From Mucilaginibacter xinganensis (GTDB lineage Bacteria > Bacteroidota > Bacteroidia > Sphingobacteriales > Sphingobacteriaceae), in assembly GCF_002257585.1 (NCBI RefSeq), contig NZ_CP022743.1:1-64000 (forward strand): 64,000 bases of DNA. Direction: 5' to 3'. How positions within the stretch are numbered: position 1 is the first letter of the stretch; every line of letters begins with the position of its first letter. The notes below the pieces were generated by a model. It did not search any database and had not been told where the DNA came from. It saw only the letters and a program-made list of their open reading frames with translations. This document shows, one piece after another, positions 27,170 to 35,721 of the stretch. A program made the translations under genes and the position numbers.

Positions 27170-28141
27170 TTACAACCACTTATTCTCCAAAACCTCTTTA
27201 GCGTGATACGTTAGTATCGCACTTGCACCGGCACGCCTTATGCTGGTAAGCACTTCTGTAATGGCGCGCTGCTCATTTAGCCAGCCTTTTTGTATGGCTG
27301 CTTTTATCATGGCATATTCACCGCTTACATTATACGCGGCAACCGGCAGTTCCGTATTGTCCTTTATTAATTTAATTATATCAAGGTAAGGCAGGGCGGG
27401 TTTTACCATTAAAAAATCGGCCCCTTCCAATTCATCCAGACGGGCCTCAATTAAGGCTTCACGCTGGTTTGCCGGATTCATCTGGTATGTCTTTTTATCG
27501 CCAAACTTTGGGGCTGAATTTAAAGCATCCCTGAACGGCCCATAAAATGCACTGGCATATTTCGCCGAGTACGACATGATAGACACGTTGGTAAACTTGT
27601 TATCGTCAAGCACCTTACGAATATAACCCACGCGACCATCCATCATATCACTAGGGGCAATAATATCGGCCCCGCATTGTGCATGGGCCAGCGCCATTTT
27701 ACCAAGCACCTCCAGCGTTTCATCATTCAGGATCTCGCCGTTTTCAACAATACCATCATGTCCGTCGCTGCTGTAAGGGTCCATGGCCACATCGGTAACC
27801 ACGCAAGCTTCGGGGAAATTTTTCTTTACTTCGCGAATAGCGCGCAAATACAGGCTTTGCTCCCTGTAGCTTTCGGTAGCATATTTATCTTTAATTGATT
27901 CCTCAATATTGGGAAAAAGGTCGAAGGAGTTGAGCCCGAGTTTAAGGCAGCTTTCGATCTCGCGCAGCAAATTATCTATCGAATAGCGGTAAATCCCCGG
28001 CATTGAAGCGACTTCGCTTTTTTGAAAAGTACCATCAACAATAAATAATGGAAAAATCAGGTTAGCAGCACTCACATGCGTTTCCTGCACCATATCGCGA
28101 ATAACTTCGCTCTTTCTGTTCCTTCGTGGTCGTTGTAGCAT
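27170..28141 (-). CDS. hemB: Delta-aminolevulinic acid dehydratase (porphobilinogen synthase)
   Basis: HemB condenses two 5-aminolevulinate molecules. An ATG at 28159 is in frame, but its extra residues (MVHGQN) come from the adjacent palindromic repeat. MLQRPRRNRKS at 28141 fits family N-termini (323 residues). Catalytic lysines lie in MSYSAKYASAFYGPFRDA and FLMVKPALPYLD. The metal segment DVAMDPYSSDGHDG has Asp/Ala where the zinc-dependent type has three Cys, so it is the magnesium-type rather than the cysteine-zinc enzyme. It lies 43 bases upstream of hemL. Confidence 0.96.
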   Translation of the reverse strand: MLQRPRRNRKSEVIRDMVQETHVSAANLIFPLFIVDGTFQKSEVASMPGIYRYSIDNLLREIESCLKLGLNSFDLFPNIEESIKDKYATESYREQSLYLRAIREVKKNFPEACVVTDVAMDPYSSDGHDGIVENGEILNDETLEVLGKMALAHAQCGADIIAPSDMMDGRVGYIRKVLDDNKFTNVSIMSYSAKYASAFYGPFRDALNSAPKFGDKKTYQMNPANQREALIEARLDELEGADFLMVKPALPYLDIIKLIKDNTELPVAAYNVSGEYAMIKAAIQKGWLNEQRAITEVLTSIRRAGASAILTYHAKEVLENKWL

Positions 28142-28146
28142 ATTTT

Positions 28147-28226
28147 GTCCGTGGACCATGGTCGATAGTCCATGGCTGGTTATTCAAGTTTTAAAGTCTT
28201 TGGACTATCGACCATCGACTATGGAC
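28147..28226. repeat. 80-bp palindromic repeat between hemB and hemCD
   Basis: Two 26-base arms (28147-28172 and 28201-28226) are inverted repeats matching at 22 of 26 positions. The inner 15 bp ATGGTCGATAGTCCA is perfect, around a 28-base loop. The tract fills the gap between hemCD and hemB and supplies a false upstream ATG for hemB. Its form fits a mobile palindromic intergenic element or a transcribed hairpin that could affect readthrough. Confidence 0.75.
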
Positions 28227-28234
28227 TTATTGTC

Positions 28235-29839
28235 TCAGCACCTGTGGCTAAGGCAAATTGTTCCGAACACCGCCTCAGCCAGGCCCGTTTCATCAGGCGA
28301 ATAAGGCAAGGTATATTTTACGCCTATTTCATCCAGTTTTTTCCCGGTTGATACGCCGATGGCTATAATTTTCTGATCAGGATCAAGTAAATTATCAACA
28401 AAGTAAGCCTCAACATTTGACGGGCTGGTAAACACCAGGATCTCGGCGCCGCTTTGCTCTACATCATCTTCCAGTATGGTTTCATATACGGTTAAGTCGA
28501 TAACTTTGGTTTCTGCTGACAAAGCCTGCTGAATACTCCGCATAGAGTTTTCGGCAGAGGGGAATACCACGGTTTGCCCATTGGCTAACGCCGCAAATTC
28601 CCTTGCCACATCTGCAGGATCAACACCGTTACCGGTATAATCAACAAAATGCCCTTTACGACGCAACATATCTTCTGACCCTGTTCCCATCACCCCAAAT
28701 TTTACATTTTTAGGCAATAGCGGATCCAGCTGAAAAAAGTACTCAACCGCATTTTTACTGCTGAAGAATACCCATTCGGCATGTTTTAAAATGTAATTAT
28801 CAAGTTTGGTAATTACCGGCACCGTGCGGATCAGCGAGCGCGCCTCCACCTCTATATCATGTTTTTCCAGAGATTTACGAAAATAGCTGTTTGCTGAAAG
28901 TTCACGTGATATAAATACCTTCATCGGGAACTTGCGGTCGGCGCTAAAAAACGAAGCCACCTTTTGCGCCAGTCCTTCGGTTGATGGTGCCTCTAAAAAC
29001 AACCTGTCCGGAAAACCTTCGCCTTCATCGGCTTTTGAAGTAAACACCTGATAAACGCCATCATCCTTGCGGCAATAGCATCCTAATGGCAAATGGCACC
29101 CGCCTCCAAACAGTTTTAAAACATTACGTTCAACTGCAAGTTCTTCAGCCACATCAGGGTGGTTAAGCGGCTGCAGTGCTTCAAATAATTCTTTATCAAT
29201 TTCCCTTATCTGGATAGCCAACGCTCCCTGTGCCGGGGCCGGGATCAATTCCGTCGGCGTTAATTCTTCTACGTGAAAATCGCTTAGGTCTAAACCGAGC
29301 CGGCTTACACCTGCTTTAGCCAGCATAATGGCATCGTAATTTTCATCGCGCAGTTTGTTTACGCGGGTAGGTACGTTACCTCTAAGGTCAATTATATCCA
29401 GGTCGGGCCGGTAAGCAAGCAATTGTGCTTTGCGGCGATTTGATGAGGTACCTACGATGCCTCCGTATTTAACAGAAAGCTTCTGGTGTACATCAACACA
29501 GTCCTTCAGTATCAGCAGTAGTTCAGACGGGTCTTCCCGCTCTGAAACTGCTGCGATAATGAGTCCCGGAGGATTTTCAGTCGGCAGGTCCTTGTGCGAG
29601 TGTACCGCAAGGTCAATGGTGCCCGCCAATAATTCTTCTTCAAGTTCTTTGGTAAAAAAGCCCTTTCCCTCCAGCTTATCAAAGCTGAGGTTAAGTATCC
29701 GGTCACCTTGTGTTTTGATGATCTTTAGCTCAACGGGAATGTTAAGTGCAGCAAGGCTATCTTTTACAAAGTTTGCCTGCCAAAGCGCCAGGTCACTGCC
29801 GCGGGTTCCTATAATTAGTTTTCTGTCCAAAGGGCTCAA
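28235..29839 (-). CDS. hemCD: Fused porphobilinogen deaminase / uroporphyrinogen-III synthase
   Basis: A 534-residue two-domain enzyme. HemC (about 1-305) has KLIIGTRGSDLALWQA, the DLRGNVPTR substrate loop and the dipyrromethane-cofactor cysteine in FGGGCHLPLG. HemD (about 312-534) shows VFFSSKNAVEYFF and VFTSPSNVEAYF. It makes uroporphyrinogen III from porphobilinogen. No ATG precedes the conserved N-terminus; the start is read as TTG at 29839 (TTG AGC CCT), with another TTG three codons later. An exact TAnnTTTG box lies 14-21 bases upstream. HemC-HemD fusions are known in Bacteroidota. Confidence 0.94.
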   Translation of the reverse strand: MSPLDRKLIIGTRGSDLALWQANFVKDSLAALNIPVELKIIKTQGDRILNLSFDKLEGKGFFTKELEEELLAGTIDLAVHSHKDLPTENPPGLIIAAVSEREDPSELLLILKDCVDVHQKLSVKYGGIVGTSSNRRKAQLLAYRPDLDIIDLRGNVPTRVNKLRDENYDAIMLAKAGVSRLGLDLSDFHVEELTPTELIPAPAQGALAIQIREIDKELFEALQPLNHPDVAEELAVERNVLKLFGGGCHLPLGCYCRKDDGVYQVFTSKADEGEGFPDRLFLEAPSTEGLAQKVASFFSADRKFPMKVFISRELSANSYFRKSLEKHDIEVEARSLIRTVPVITKLDNYILKHAEWVFFSSKNAVEYFFQLDPLLPKNVKFGVMGTGSEDMLRRKGHFVDYTGNGVDPADVAREFAALANGQTVVFPSAENSMRSIQQALSAETKVIDLTVYETILEDDVEQSGAEILVFTSPSNVEAYFVDNLLDPDQKIIAIGVSTGKKLDEIGVKYTLPYSPDETGLAEAVFGTICLSHRC

Positions 29840-29852
29840 TTGTTTGCAATGG

Positions 29853-29860
29853 CAAATTTA
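29853..29860 (-). promoter_or_regulatory. -7 box of the hemCD promoter
   Basis: TAAATTTG on the minus strand matches TAnnTTTG exactly. It ends 13 bases before the TTG start, so the leader would be only about 6-8 bases. Little else is seen in the rest of the 246-base gap up to polA. Confidence 0.55.
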
Positions 29861-30085
29861 ACATTTTACAGTGATGTACCCAGTGATAATTAATGTTATG
29901 AAAGTGGGGTGACTTACGTACCGTTTTTAATAGGATAACCGCCTGCAAATTACACAAGTAAGCAGCACCCGCTGTAATCAGTGAGGCGCCTTCAACCAGT
30001 TTCAGAAAATTATTTTATAACATAAAGTTGCAGCTTACTGTAGCCGCTTTAGGTTGAGTAAGGTATATACAAAGGTTATGCGCTA

Positions 30086-32896
30086 TTAATGGGCCTCCAA
30101 CCAGTTATCTCCTGTGCCAATTTCAACCATAATAGGTACCGTTGTTTTTATGGCGTTTTTCATACATTCCATAATAATAGGCTTTACCACTTCCACCTCG
30201 TGATGCGGCACATCAAACACCAACTCATCATGTACCTGCATGGTCATGCGGGCATCAAGGTTGCGTGATTTAAATTCACGGTGGATATTAATCATCGCGA
30301 TCTTGATCATATCTGCCGCCGAGCCCTGGATAGGGGCATTAATGGCATTTCGTTCTGCAAACCCACGTACCGTTGCGTTAGCCGAATTAATATCGCGCAG
30401 GTACCTGCGGCGGCCCATCAGCGTGGTCACATAGCCGTTCTCACGTGCAAAGTTCATGGTATCGCTCATGTAATTTTTTATGCCGGGGAATTGGGCAAAG
30501 TAGTTGTCTATTATTTCCGCAGCCTCTTTACGCGGGATACCCAGGCTTTGCGACAATCCAAATGCGGACTGCCCGTAAATAATACCAAAGTTTACCGCCT
30601 TGGCATTACGGCGCTGTTCGCTGGTTACTTCTTCAAGGGTTATTCCGTAAACATTTGCCGCAGTTGCCGTATGGATGTCGAGGTTTTTAACAAAGGCATC
30701 CATCATGTTGGCATCCTTGCTGATCTCGGCTATAATGCGCAGCTCTATTTGCGAATAATCGGCAGATACAATGGTGTGCCCGCTATCCCTAGGAATAAAA
30801 GCTTTCCGCACTTCTCTGCCACGTTCGGTTTTAATGGGGATATTTTGAAGGTTGGGGTTAGTTGAGCTTAGCCTTCCGGTTGCTGCTACTGCCTGGTTAT
30901 AGGAAGTATGCACCCTGCCGGTTTTAGCGTTTACCATTGTTGGCAAGGCATCAACATAGGTTGATTTTAACTTTTGCAGCTGGCGGTAATCTAAAATATC
31001 GCGCACGATATCGCTTTTTGCAGCCAGGGCCAGCAATACGTCTTCGCCGGTTTGGTATTGACCCGTCTTGGTTTTTTTTGCTTTGGGATCAAGCATCAGC
31101 TTTTCAAAAAGCACTTCGCCCAGTTGTTTTGGCGATGCAATATTGAACCTTACCCCTGCTTTTTCATAAACTATCTTTTCCAGCCTGGCTATATCTATTT
31201 CCAGCTGTTTGGAAAATTCTTTCAGCGTGTCATGATCAATTTTTACGCCTTCATACTCAATATCTGCCAATACGTAGATCAGTGGATGCTCCATCCCGTG
31301 GATGAGCTTCTCCCCTTCAACCTCCTTTAACTTCGGCTCAAACACGTTCCGCAACTGAAGGGTAATGTCGGCATCTTCTGCGGCATACTCTTTTATCTTT
31401 TCAATCTCCACATCGCGCATGCTGCCCTGGTTTTTACCCTTGGCACCAATAAGTTCAGTAATGGATACAGGTTTATAACTCAGGTAGTTTTCTGAAAGAA
31501 TATCCATGTTATGGCGGGTATCCGGGTCTATGATGTAGTGCGCCATCATCGTATCAAACAAGTCGCCTTTAACCTCCACATCGTACCATTTCAGCATCAG
31601 GATGTCGAACTTCAAGTTTTGCCCTGTTTTGCCAATTGCCGCGTCTTCCAGCACCGGTTTAAATTCCAGCACTATCTTTCTTATCTCCGCGTCATCAACA
31701 GGCACAGGTACATACCAGGCCTCGCCGGGTTTTACTGCGAATGAAAGGCCCACAAGTTCGCATTGGTTGGCGTCGGTACCGGTGGTTTCAGTATCGAAAC
31801 AAAAATTTTTTTGCTGCTTTAAAATTGCTATTAGCCCGGCCCTTTTTTCAAAGGTATCAGCCAAATAATATTGGTGGGGAACGGTGTTTATGTTCTTTAT
31901 TTCTACCGGGGTTGGCGGTTCGTAAATATCCTCCACGTCAACGGTTAACGTAGTGCGGCCTTCTGCTACCGGGTTACCAAAAAGATCGGTTTGGATAGAT
32001 ACCGCTTTTGTTTCGGTAATGCTGAAATCGTCCCCAAAAACACGCCTGCCCAGGGTTCTGAATTCAAGTTCGGCAAACAGGGGTTCCAGCAGGTCTTTAC
32101 TTGGCGCGCACATTTCAAGGCCTGCCTCATCCAGTTCAACAGGCACATTCAGGTTGATGGTTGCCAGCCTTTTTGACATTAAGCCCTGTTCTGCAAATTG
32201 TTCTACATTTTCGCGCTGCTTTCCCTTTAGCTCATGGCTATGGGCAATAATTTCTTCAACCGAACCATATTGTTTAATCAGCGCTTTTGCTGTTTTCTCG
32301 CCAATCCCAGGAATCCCGGGAATCCCATCTACCGCATCGCCCCATAATCCCAAAATATCAATCACCTGGTCAACCCGCTCAATTTCCCATTTCTCCAGGA
32401 TCTCCTTCACGCCCAATATCTCCATCTCATTGCCCATTCGCGCCGGCTTGTAAACAAAGATATTTTCAGATACCAACTGTCCGAAATCTTTATCCGGCGT
32501 CATACAATAAACCTGGTATCCTTTGGCTTCGGCTTTTTTGGCAAGTGTGCCTATAATATCATCGGCTTCATAACCGTCAGACGTGATCAGTGGGATATTA
32601 AAACCTAAAACAACTTTAAATATATACGGCAATGCTTTGCTCAAATCCTCGGGCATGGCCTCGCGATGAGCTTTATAGGCTTCAAACTCCGTATGGCGTT
32701 CGGTTGGTGCTTCAGTATCAAATACCACCGCCATGTGGGTTGGCTTTTCTTTACGTAATACCTCCAGCAGCGTATTGGTAAAACCCATTACGGCTGATGT
32801 ATTGAACCCGTTCGATGTAAAACGCGGGTTTTTACTTAGCGCAAAATGTGCCCGGTAAATCAGGGCCATCCCATCCAGGAGAAACAGTTTTTTCAT
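30086..32896 (-). CDS. polA: DNA polymerase I
   Basis: A 936-residue family A polymerase for repair and Okazaki-fragment processing. Residues about 1-290 are the 5'-3' exonuclease/flap nuclease (LLDGMALIYRAHFAL, DGYEADDIIGTLA, GIPGIPGIGEKTA). Residues about 345-530 are a 3'-5' exonuclease whose FDTETTG metal motif is intact. The rest is the polymerase (SADYSQIELRIIAE, RRNAKAVNFGIIYGQSAFGL, MQVHDELVFDV). The start MKKLFLLDGMAL is typical. A probable promoter lies about 80 bases upstream. Confidence 0.98.
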   Translation of the reverse strand: MKKLFLLDGMALIYRAHFALSKNPRFTSNGFNTSAVMGFTNTLLEVLRKEKPTHMAVVFDTEAPTERHTEFEAYKAHREAMPEDLSKALPYIFKVVLGFNIPLITSDGYEADDIIGTLAKKAEAKGYQVYCMTPDKDFGQLVSENIFVYKPARMGNEMEILGVKEILEKWEIERVDQVIDILGLWGDAVDGIPGIPGIGEKTAKALIKQYGSVEEIIAHSHELKGKQRENVEQFAEQGLMSKRLATINLNVPVELDEAGLEMCAPSKDLLEPLFAELEFRTLGRRVFGDDFSITETKAVSIQTDLFGNPVAEGRTTLTVDVEDIYEPPTPVEIKNINTVPHQYYLADTFEKRAGLIAILKQQKNFCFDTETTGTDANQCELVGLSFAVKPGEAWYVPVPVDDAEIRKIVLEFKPVLEDAAIGKTGQNLKFDILMLKWYDVEVKGDLFDTMMAHYIIDPDTRHNMDILSENYLSYKPVSITELIGAKGKNQGSMRDVEIEKIKEYAAEDADITLQLRNVFEPKLKEVEGEKLIHGMEHPLIYVLADIEYEGVKIDHDTLKEFSKQLEIDIARLEKIVYEKAGVRFNIASPKQLGEVLFEKLMLDPKAKKTKTGQYQTGEDVLLALAAKSDIVRDILDYRQLQKLKSTYVDALPTMVNAKTGRVHTSYNQAVAATGRLSSTNPNLQNIPIKTERGREVRKAFIPRDSGHTIVSADYSQIELRIIAEISKDANMMDAFVKNLDIHTATAANVYGITLEEVTSEQRRNAKAVNFGIIYGQSAFGLSQSLGIPRKEAAEIIDNYFAQFPGIKNYMSDTMNFARENGYVTTLMGRRRYLRDINSANATVRGFAERNAINAPIQGSAADMIKIAMINIHREFKSRNLDARMTMQVHDELVFDVPHHEVEVVKPIIMECMKNAIKTTVPIMVEIGTGDNWLEAH

Positions 32897-32977
32897 AATA
32901 ATGATGAATTACACCAATCGCACGAATATATTTGAATCAAACCAATTCTGGTATAATTCAAATGCGCCGGTATAATG

Positions 32978-32985
32978 CAAAAATA
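32978..32985 (-). promoter_or_regulatory. -7 box of the polA promoter
   Basis: TATTTTTG on the minus strand matches TAnnTTTG exactly, about 82 bases before the polA ATG. No clear -33 box is seen. Confidence 0.45.
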
Positions 32986-33115
32986 TAATTATTACCCGTA
33001 TAGTGTTAATCCAGCCACACCTATTTAGTCAAAATCCGCCGCCTGCTTTAACTTATAAAATCTGACATTTTTTTTAATTTTTTGCGGGGTCTCCACCCTA
33101 TAAATTAGTGCCTCT

Positions 33116-33670
33116 TTATTTAAATGAACAAGCCGGCACATGGTCGTTCATCATACCTACAGCCTGCATGTAGGCATAACAAATGGTAGTACCAAAAAAT
33201 TTGAACCCGCGCTTTTTCATGTCTTTACTAATAATGTCCGATATAGGGCTGCTGGCCGGCGTATTACCTGTTGTGTTATTAATTGGTTTACCTTCCGGCA
33301 TAAAGCTGTATAAATAAATACTGAATGAACCGAATTCCTTCTGCACGTCCAAAAATAACTTGGCACTGTTTATAGCCGAATGAACCTTTAATTTATTACG
33401 GATAATCCCCGGGTCTTGCAATAAGCGTGCAGCATCTTCATCGGTAAATCCGGCAACCTTATGCACATCAAAATTGGCAAAAGCTTTACGGTAACCTTCC
33501 CTGCGTTTCAGGATGGTGATCCAGCTCAAGCCGGCCTGCGCCGCCTCCAGGATCAGGAACTCAAATAAAGTTTTCTCATCATGGGTTTCCTTCCCCCATT
33601 CTTCATCATGATATTTTATATAGATTTCGTCTGTTCCGGCCCAGCGGCAGCGGTGTATTTCTTTGGTCAT
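33116..33670 (-). CDS. tag: DNA-3-methyladenine glycosylase I
   Basis: Tag excises 3-methyladenine from alkylated DNA. The 184-residue protein has the family N-terminus RCRWAGTDEIYIKYHDEEWG, with the zinc-binding Cys and His. Then follow EAAQAGLSWITILKRREGYRKAF, KRGFKFFGTTICYAYMQA and the C-terminal zinc ligands in NDHVPAC. Its neighbourhood also holds polA and an alkyltransferase-like gene, although these are not an operon with it. Confidence 0.95.
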   Translation of the reverse strand: MTKEIHRCRWAGTDEIYIKYHDEEWGKETHDEKTLFEFLILEAAQAGLSWITILKRREGYRKAFANFDVHKVAGFTDEDAARLLQDPGIIRNKLKVHSAINSAKLFLDVQKEFGSFSIYLYSFMPEGKPINNTTGNTPASSPISDIISKDMKKRGFKFFGTTICYAYMQAVGMMNDHVPACSFK

Positions 33671-33739
33671 TTTTGTTCGGATTTATTAAAAGCCTTTTCG
33701 CCCCTGTGAATGTGTGCTGTAAAATTTGATGCAATTACA

Positions 33740-34090
33740 TTACAAACCAACTCCATTCAATTCATCCCAGTACTCCACCGCCCTGCGATAGTGGGGAATA
33801 ACAATTGATCCCCCAACCAGGTTAGCTATCATAAACACTTCGTTCATTTCATCGTGCTTCACCCCGGCTTCGTGGCATTTGCCTAGGTGGTACTTTATAC
33901 AATCATCACAGCGCAGCACCATTGAAGCTACCAGGCCAAGCATTTCCTTTGTTTTAACATCAAGCGCCCCATCAGCATAGGTGGTGGTGTCCAGCGCAAA
34001 GAACCGTTTGATATTGGTATTGGCCGTGTCCATTATCCTGTCATTCATTTTTGTGCGGTAGCTCTCAAAATCTTCTATTAATTTCCCCAT
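33740..34090 (-). CDS. Carboxymuconolactone decarboxylase-family protein (AhpD-like)
   Basis: A 116-residue helical protein with the CMD/AhpD signature LRCDDCIKYHLGKCHEAG. The CxxC pair with a following histidine is the redox-active centre in AhpD-like alkylhydroperoxidases. Such proteins commonly act as small antioxidant or disulfide reductases; the specific partner is unknown. It is separated from tag by about 70 bases and from the divergent VOC genes by a repeat-containing gap. Confidence 0.85.
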   Translation of the reverse strand: MGKLIEDFESYRTKMNDRIMDTANTNIKRFFALDTTTYADGALDVKTKEMLGLVASMVLRCDDCIKYHLGKCHEAGVKHDEMNEVFMIANLVGGSIVIPHYRRAVEYWDELNGVGL

Positions 34091-34173
34091 AGCGGCATAA
34101 GTATTTTTTATAAATTTGAATTACTGAATTACTTGGTTATTGCGGTCAATTCGCACGCAATCCGGTCTTCAAA

Positions 34174-34212
34174 ATTAAACAAATCCGAAGTTGAACATCC
34201 GAAACCCTAAAT
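34174..34212 (+). repeat. Intergenic copy of the radA-insertion repeat
   Basis: ATTAAACAAATCCGAA starts a 39-base segment that matches the radA insertion (7963-8001, complement) at 33 of 39 positions. It lies in the 133-base gap between divergent genes and ends 11 bases before the VOC start codon, so it may form part of that leader. Confidence 0.65.
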
Positions 34213-34223
34213 AAAAAAATCCT

Positions 34224-34601
34224 ATGGAAAGCCTGTCGCCCAATATTTTTGTTAACAATATGGATGAAACCATCGCCTTTTACCGGTCGATTGGATTTCA
34301 GCTGGTAGTTACTGTTCCAGAAACCGGCACCGAATTTATTTGGGCTATGATGGTGAACGGCGAAGTTACCTTTATGTTTCAAACGTTTGAAAGCCTGGGC
34401 GAAGAATTGCCGCAAATCAGCAGGCAAAATGGCGCCTCGCTACTCCTTTACATCAAACTAAAAAAAATAAGGGAGTTTTTTGAACTGGTAAAAGATAAGG
34501 TAACTGTATTAAAAGGCCTTGAAACTACCTTTTACGGTGCTACCGAATTCTCCATTCTTGATAATAACAACTACGTGCTCACCTTTGCAGAAGACGAATA
34601 A
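34224..34601 (+). CDS. VOC-superfamily protein (glyoxalase/bleomycin-resistance fold)
   Basis: A 125-residue protein of the vicinal-oxygen-chelate fold: beta-alpha-beta start (LSPNIFVNNMDETIAFYRSIGFQLV), a GTEFIWAMMVNGEVTFMFQ strand pair and a final LDNNNYVLTFAEDE. Substrate and metal ligands cannot be assigned. Its stop codon overlaps the start of a second VOC gene by one base, so the two are translationally coupled. Confidence 0.85.
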   Translation: MESLSPNIFVNNMDETIAFYRSIGFQLVVTVPETGTEFIWAMMVNGEVTFMFQTFESLGEELPQISRQNGASLLLYIKLKKIREFFELVKDKVTVLKGLETTFYGATEFSILDNNNYVLTFAEDE

Positions 34602-34969
34602 TGATTGAGTTTATCCGTGCCGACCATATTAATATTTGCGTACCGCCCGAAAGGCTGGAAGAAGCGCTCATCTTTTATACTGAAATAGTTGGCCTGAGGA
34701 AAATTGCCCGGCCCGACCACCTGTTTACTACCCCGGGCTATTGGTTTGATATCGGTGATATCCAGCTGCATGTTGGTGTTGAACCGCTTAAGCCAGTATC
34801 GGTAAGGCACATTGCCTTCGAAATAAAAAATATGGATAATGCACTGAAACATATTAAGGCACATAACGTAGAAATATTAGAGGAGCCCGTAATTCCCGGC
34901 CGCAAAAGGTTCGCTTTTCACGATCCTTTTGGAAACCGGATGGAGTTGCTTCAAATAGTTGAATTATAG
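34601..34969 (+). CDS. VOC-superfamily protein, second of a pair
   Basis: A 122-residue VOC-fold protein: IRADHINICVPPERLEEALIFYTEIVGL, a central IGDIQLHVGV strand with a histidine, HIAFEIKN, and FHDPFGNRMELLQI at the C-terminus. H in RADHINI, H in LHVG and E in RMELL are in the usual metal-ligand positions. It may be an isomerase, dioxygenase or resistance protein; the substrate is unknown. It starts within the stop codon of the first VOC gene. Confidence 0.87.
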   Translation: MIEFIRADHINICVPPERLEEALIFYTEIVGLRKIARPDHLFTTPGYWFDIGDIQLHVGVEPLKPVSVRHIAFEIKNMDNALKHIKAHNVEILEEPVIPGRKRFAFHDPFGNRMELLQIVEL

Positions 34970-34999
34970 ATAGTACGGCATCAGTTAAAAAATATAGTT

Positions 35000-35362
35000 A
35001 TGAAATTCATATCTCCTAAGATTCACGGAATTATTGACATTCTGGTTTGTGTGTTTTTATTGGCATCGCCTGTAATTTTTGGCTTTACAGGCAAGCTTGC
35101 ACTGTTTACATACGCCTTAGGCGCCGCACACCTTTTGCTAACGGTATTTACTGATTTTGCTATGGGTGCGGTTAAACTTATACCGGTTAGCATCCATGAG
35201 TTGGTGGAATTTGTAGTTGCAGTAGCTGTTATTATGCTGGCTTATACGCTGTTCAACAACAATGCCGATGGTAAGTTATTCTACGTTATCTTCGGAAACT
35301 GTTTGCTGCTAACCTGGCTTGTTACTGACTACAGGGGCGACAGTGTACACAGCTTAAGCTAA
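35000..35362 (+). CDS. Small four-helix membrane protein
   Basis: A 120-residue protein with four predicted transmembrane helices: IIDILVCVFLLASPVIFGF; LFTYALGAAHLLLTVFTDF; LVEFVVAVAVIMLAYTLF; and FYVIFGNCLLLTWLVTDY. An ISPKIHGIID start and an SIHELVEF motif hold two histidines that could matter. I do not recognise a named family. It follows the VOC pair after 30 bases, probably in the same unit. Confidence 0.7.
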   Translation: MKFISPKIHGIIDILVCVFLLASPVIFGFTGKLALFTYALGAAHLLLTVFTDFAMGAVKLIPVSIHELVEFVVAVAVIMLAYTLFNNNADGKLFYVIFGNCLLLTWLVTDYRGDSVHSLS

Positions 35363-35380
35363 TAATTCCCGATCTCTTTT

Positions 35381-35713
35381 TTACAAAGCTAATTCTATCG
35401 ATGGGTCCCAGAATACGGTTTTAAAATCCTGTACCTGGTCATCTGCTACTTTTACACCTTCATTTTCGAGCAGTGTTTGCATCAGGTTACCACCAAAATG
35501 AAATTTTGCAGTTAAAAGCCCCTGCCTGTTTACCACCCGGTGCGCCGGTACCGGCGGATCTACCCTGCCTGCCGCCTGCATAGCATAACCCACCATCCGC
35601 GACGAGCCTTTGGTACCCAGGTACGCCGCGATAGCCCCATAGCTGGTTACCCTGCCCTTCGGAATCAGCCGGGCCACTTCGTAAACACTATCATAGAAAT
35701 TCGGTTCCGCCAT
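35381..35713 (-). CDS. Alkyltransferase-like protein (ATL, MGMT fold without the active Cys)
   Basis: A 110-residue protein with the O6-alkylguanine-DNA alkyltransferase DNA-binding fold (VARLIPKGRVTSYGAIAAYLG, SSRMVGYAMQAA). The acceptor motif PCHRV is PAHRVV here (A57 in place of Cys). It therefore cannot transfer alkyl groups and fits ATL proteins, which bind alkylated guanine and hand the lesion to nucleotide excision repair. It lies 8 bases downstream of trmB. Confidence 0.88.
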   Translation of the reverse strand: MAEPNFYDSVYEVARLIPKGRVTSYGAIAAYLGTKGSSRMVGYAMQAAGRVDPPVPAHRVVNRQGLLTAKFHFGGNLMQTLLENEGVKVADDQVQDFKTVFWDPSIELAL

Positions 35714-35721
35714 TGCCGGGT

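Noticed and set aside
30281..30865. 194-codon plus-strand ORF opposite polA
   Set aside because: It is fully antisense to the conserved polymerase domain of polA and its translation has no recognisable features.
31953..32453. 166-codon plus-strand ORF opposite polA
   Set aside because: A shadow of the 5'-3' exonuclease coding region, rich in Ser/Pro as expected for antisense frames.
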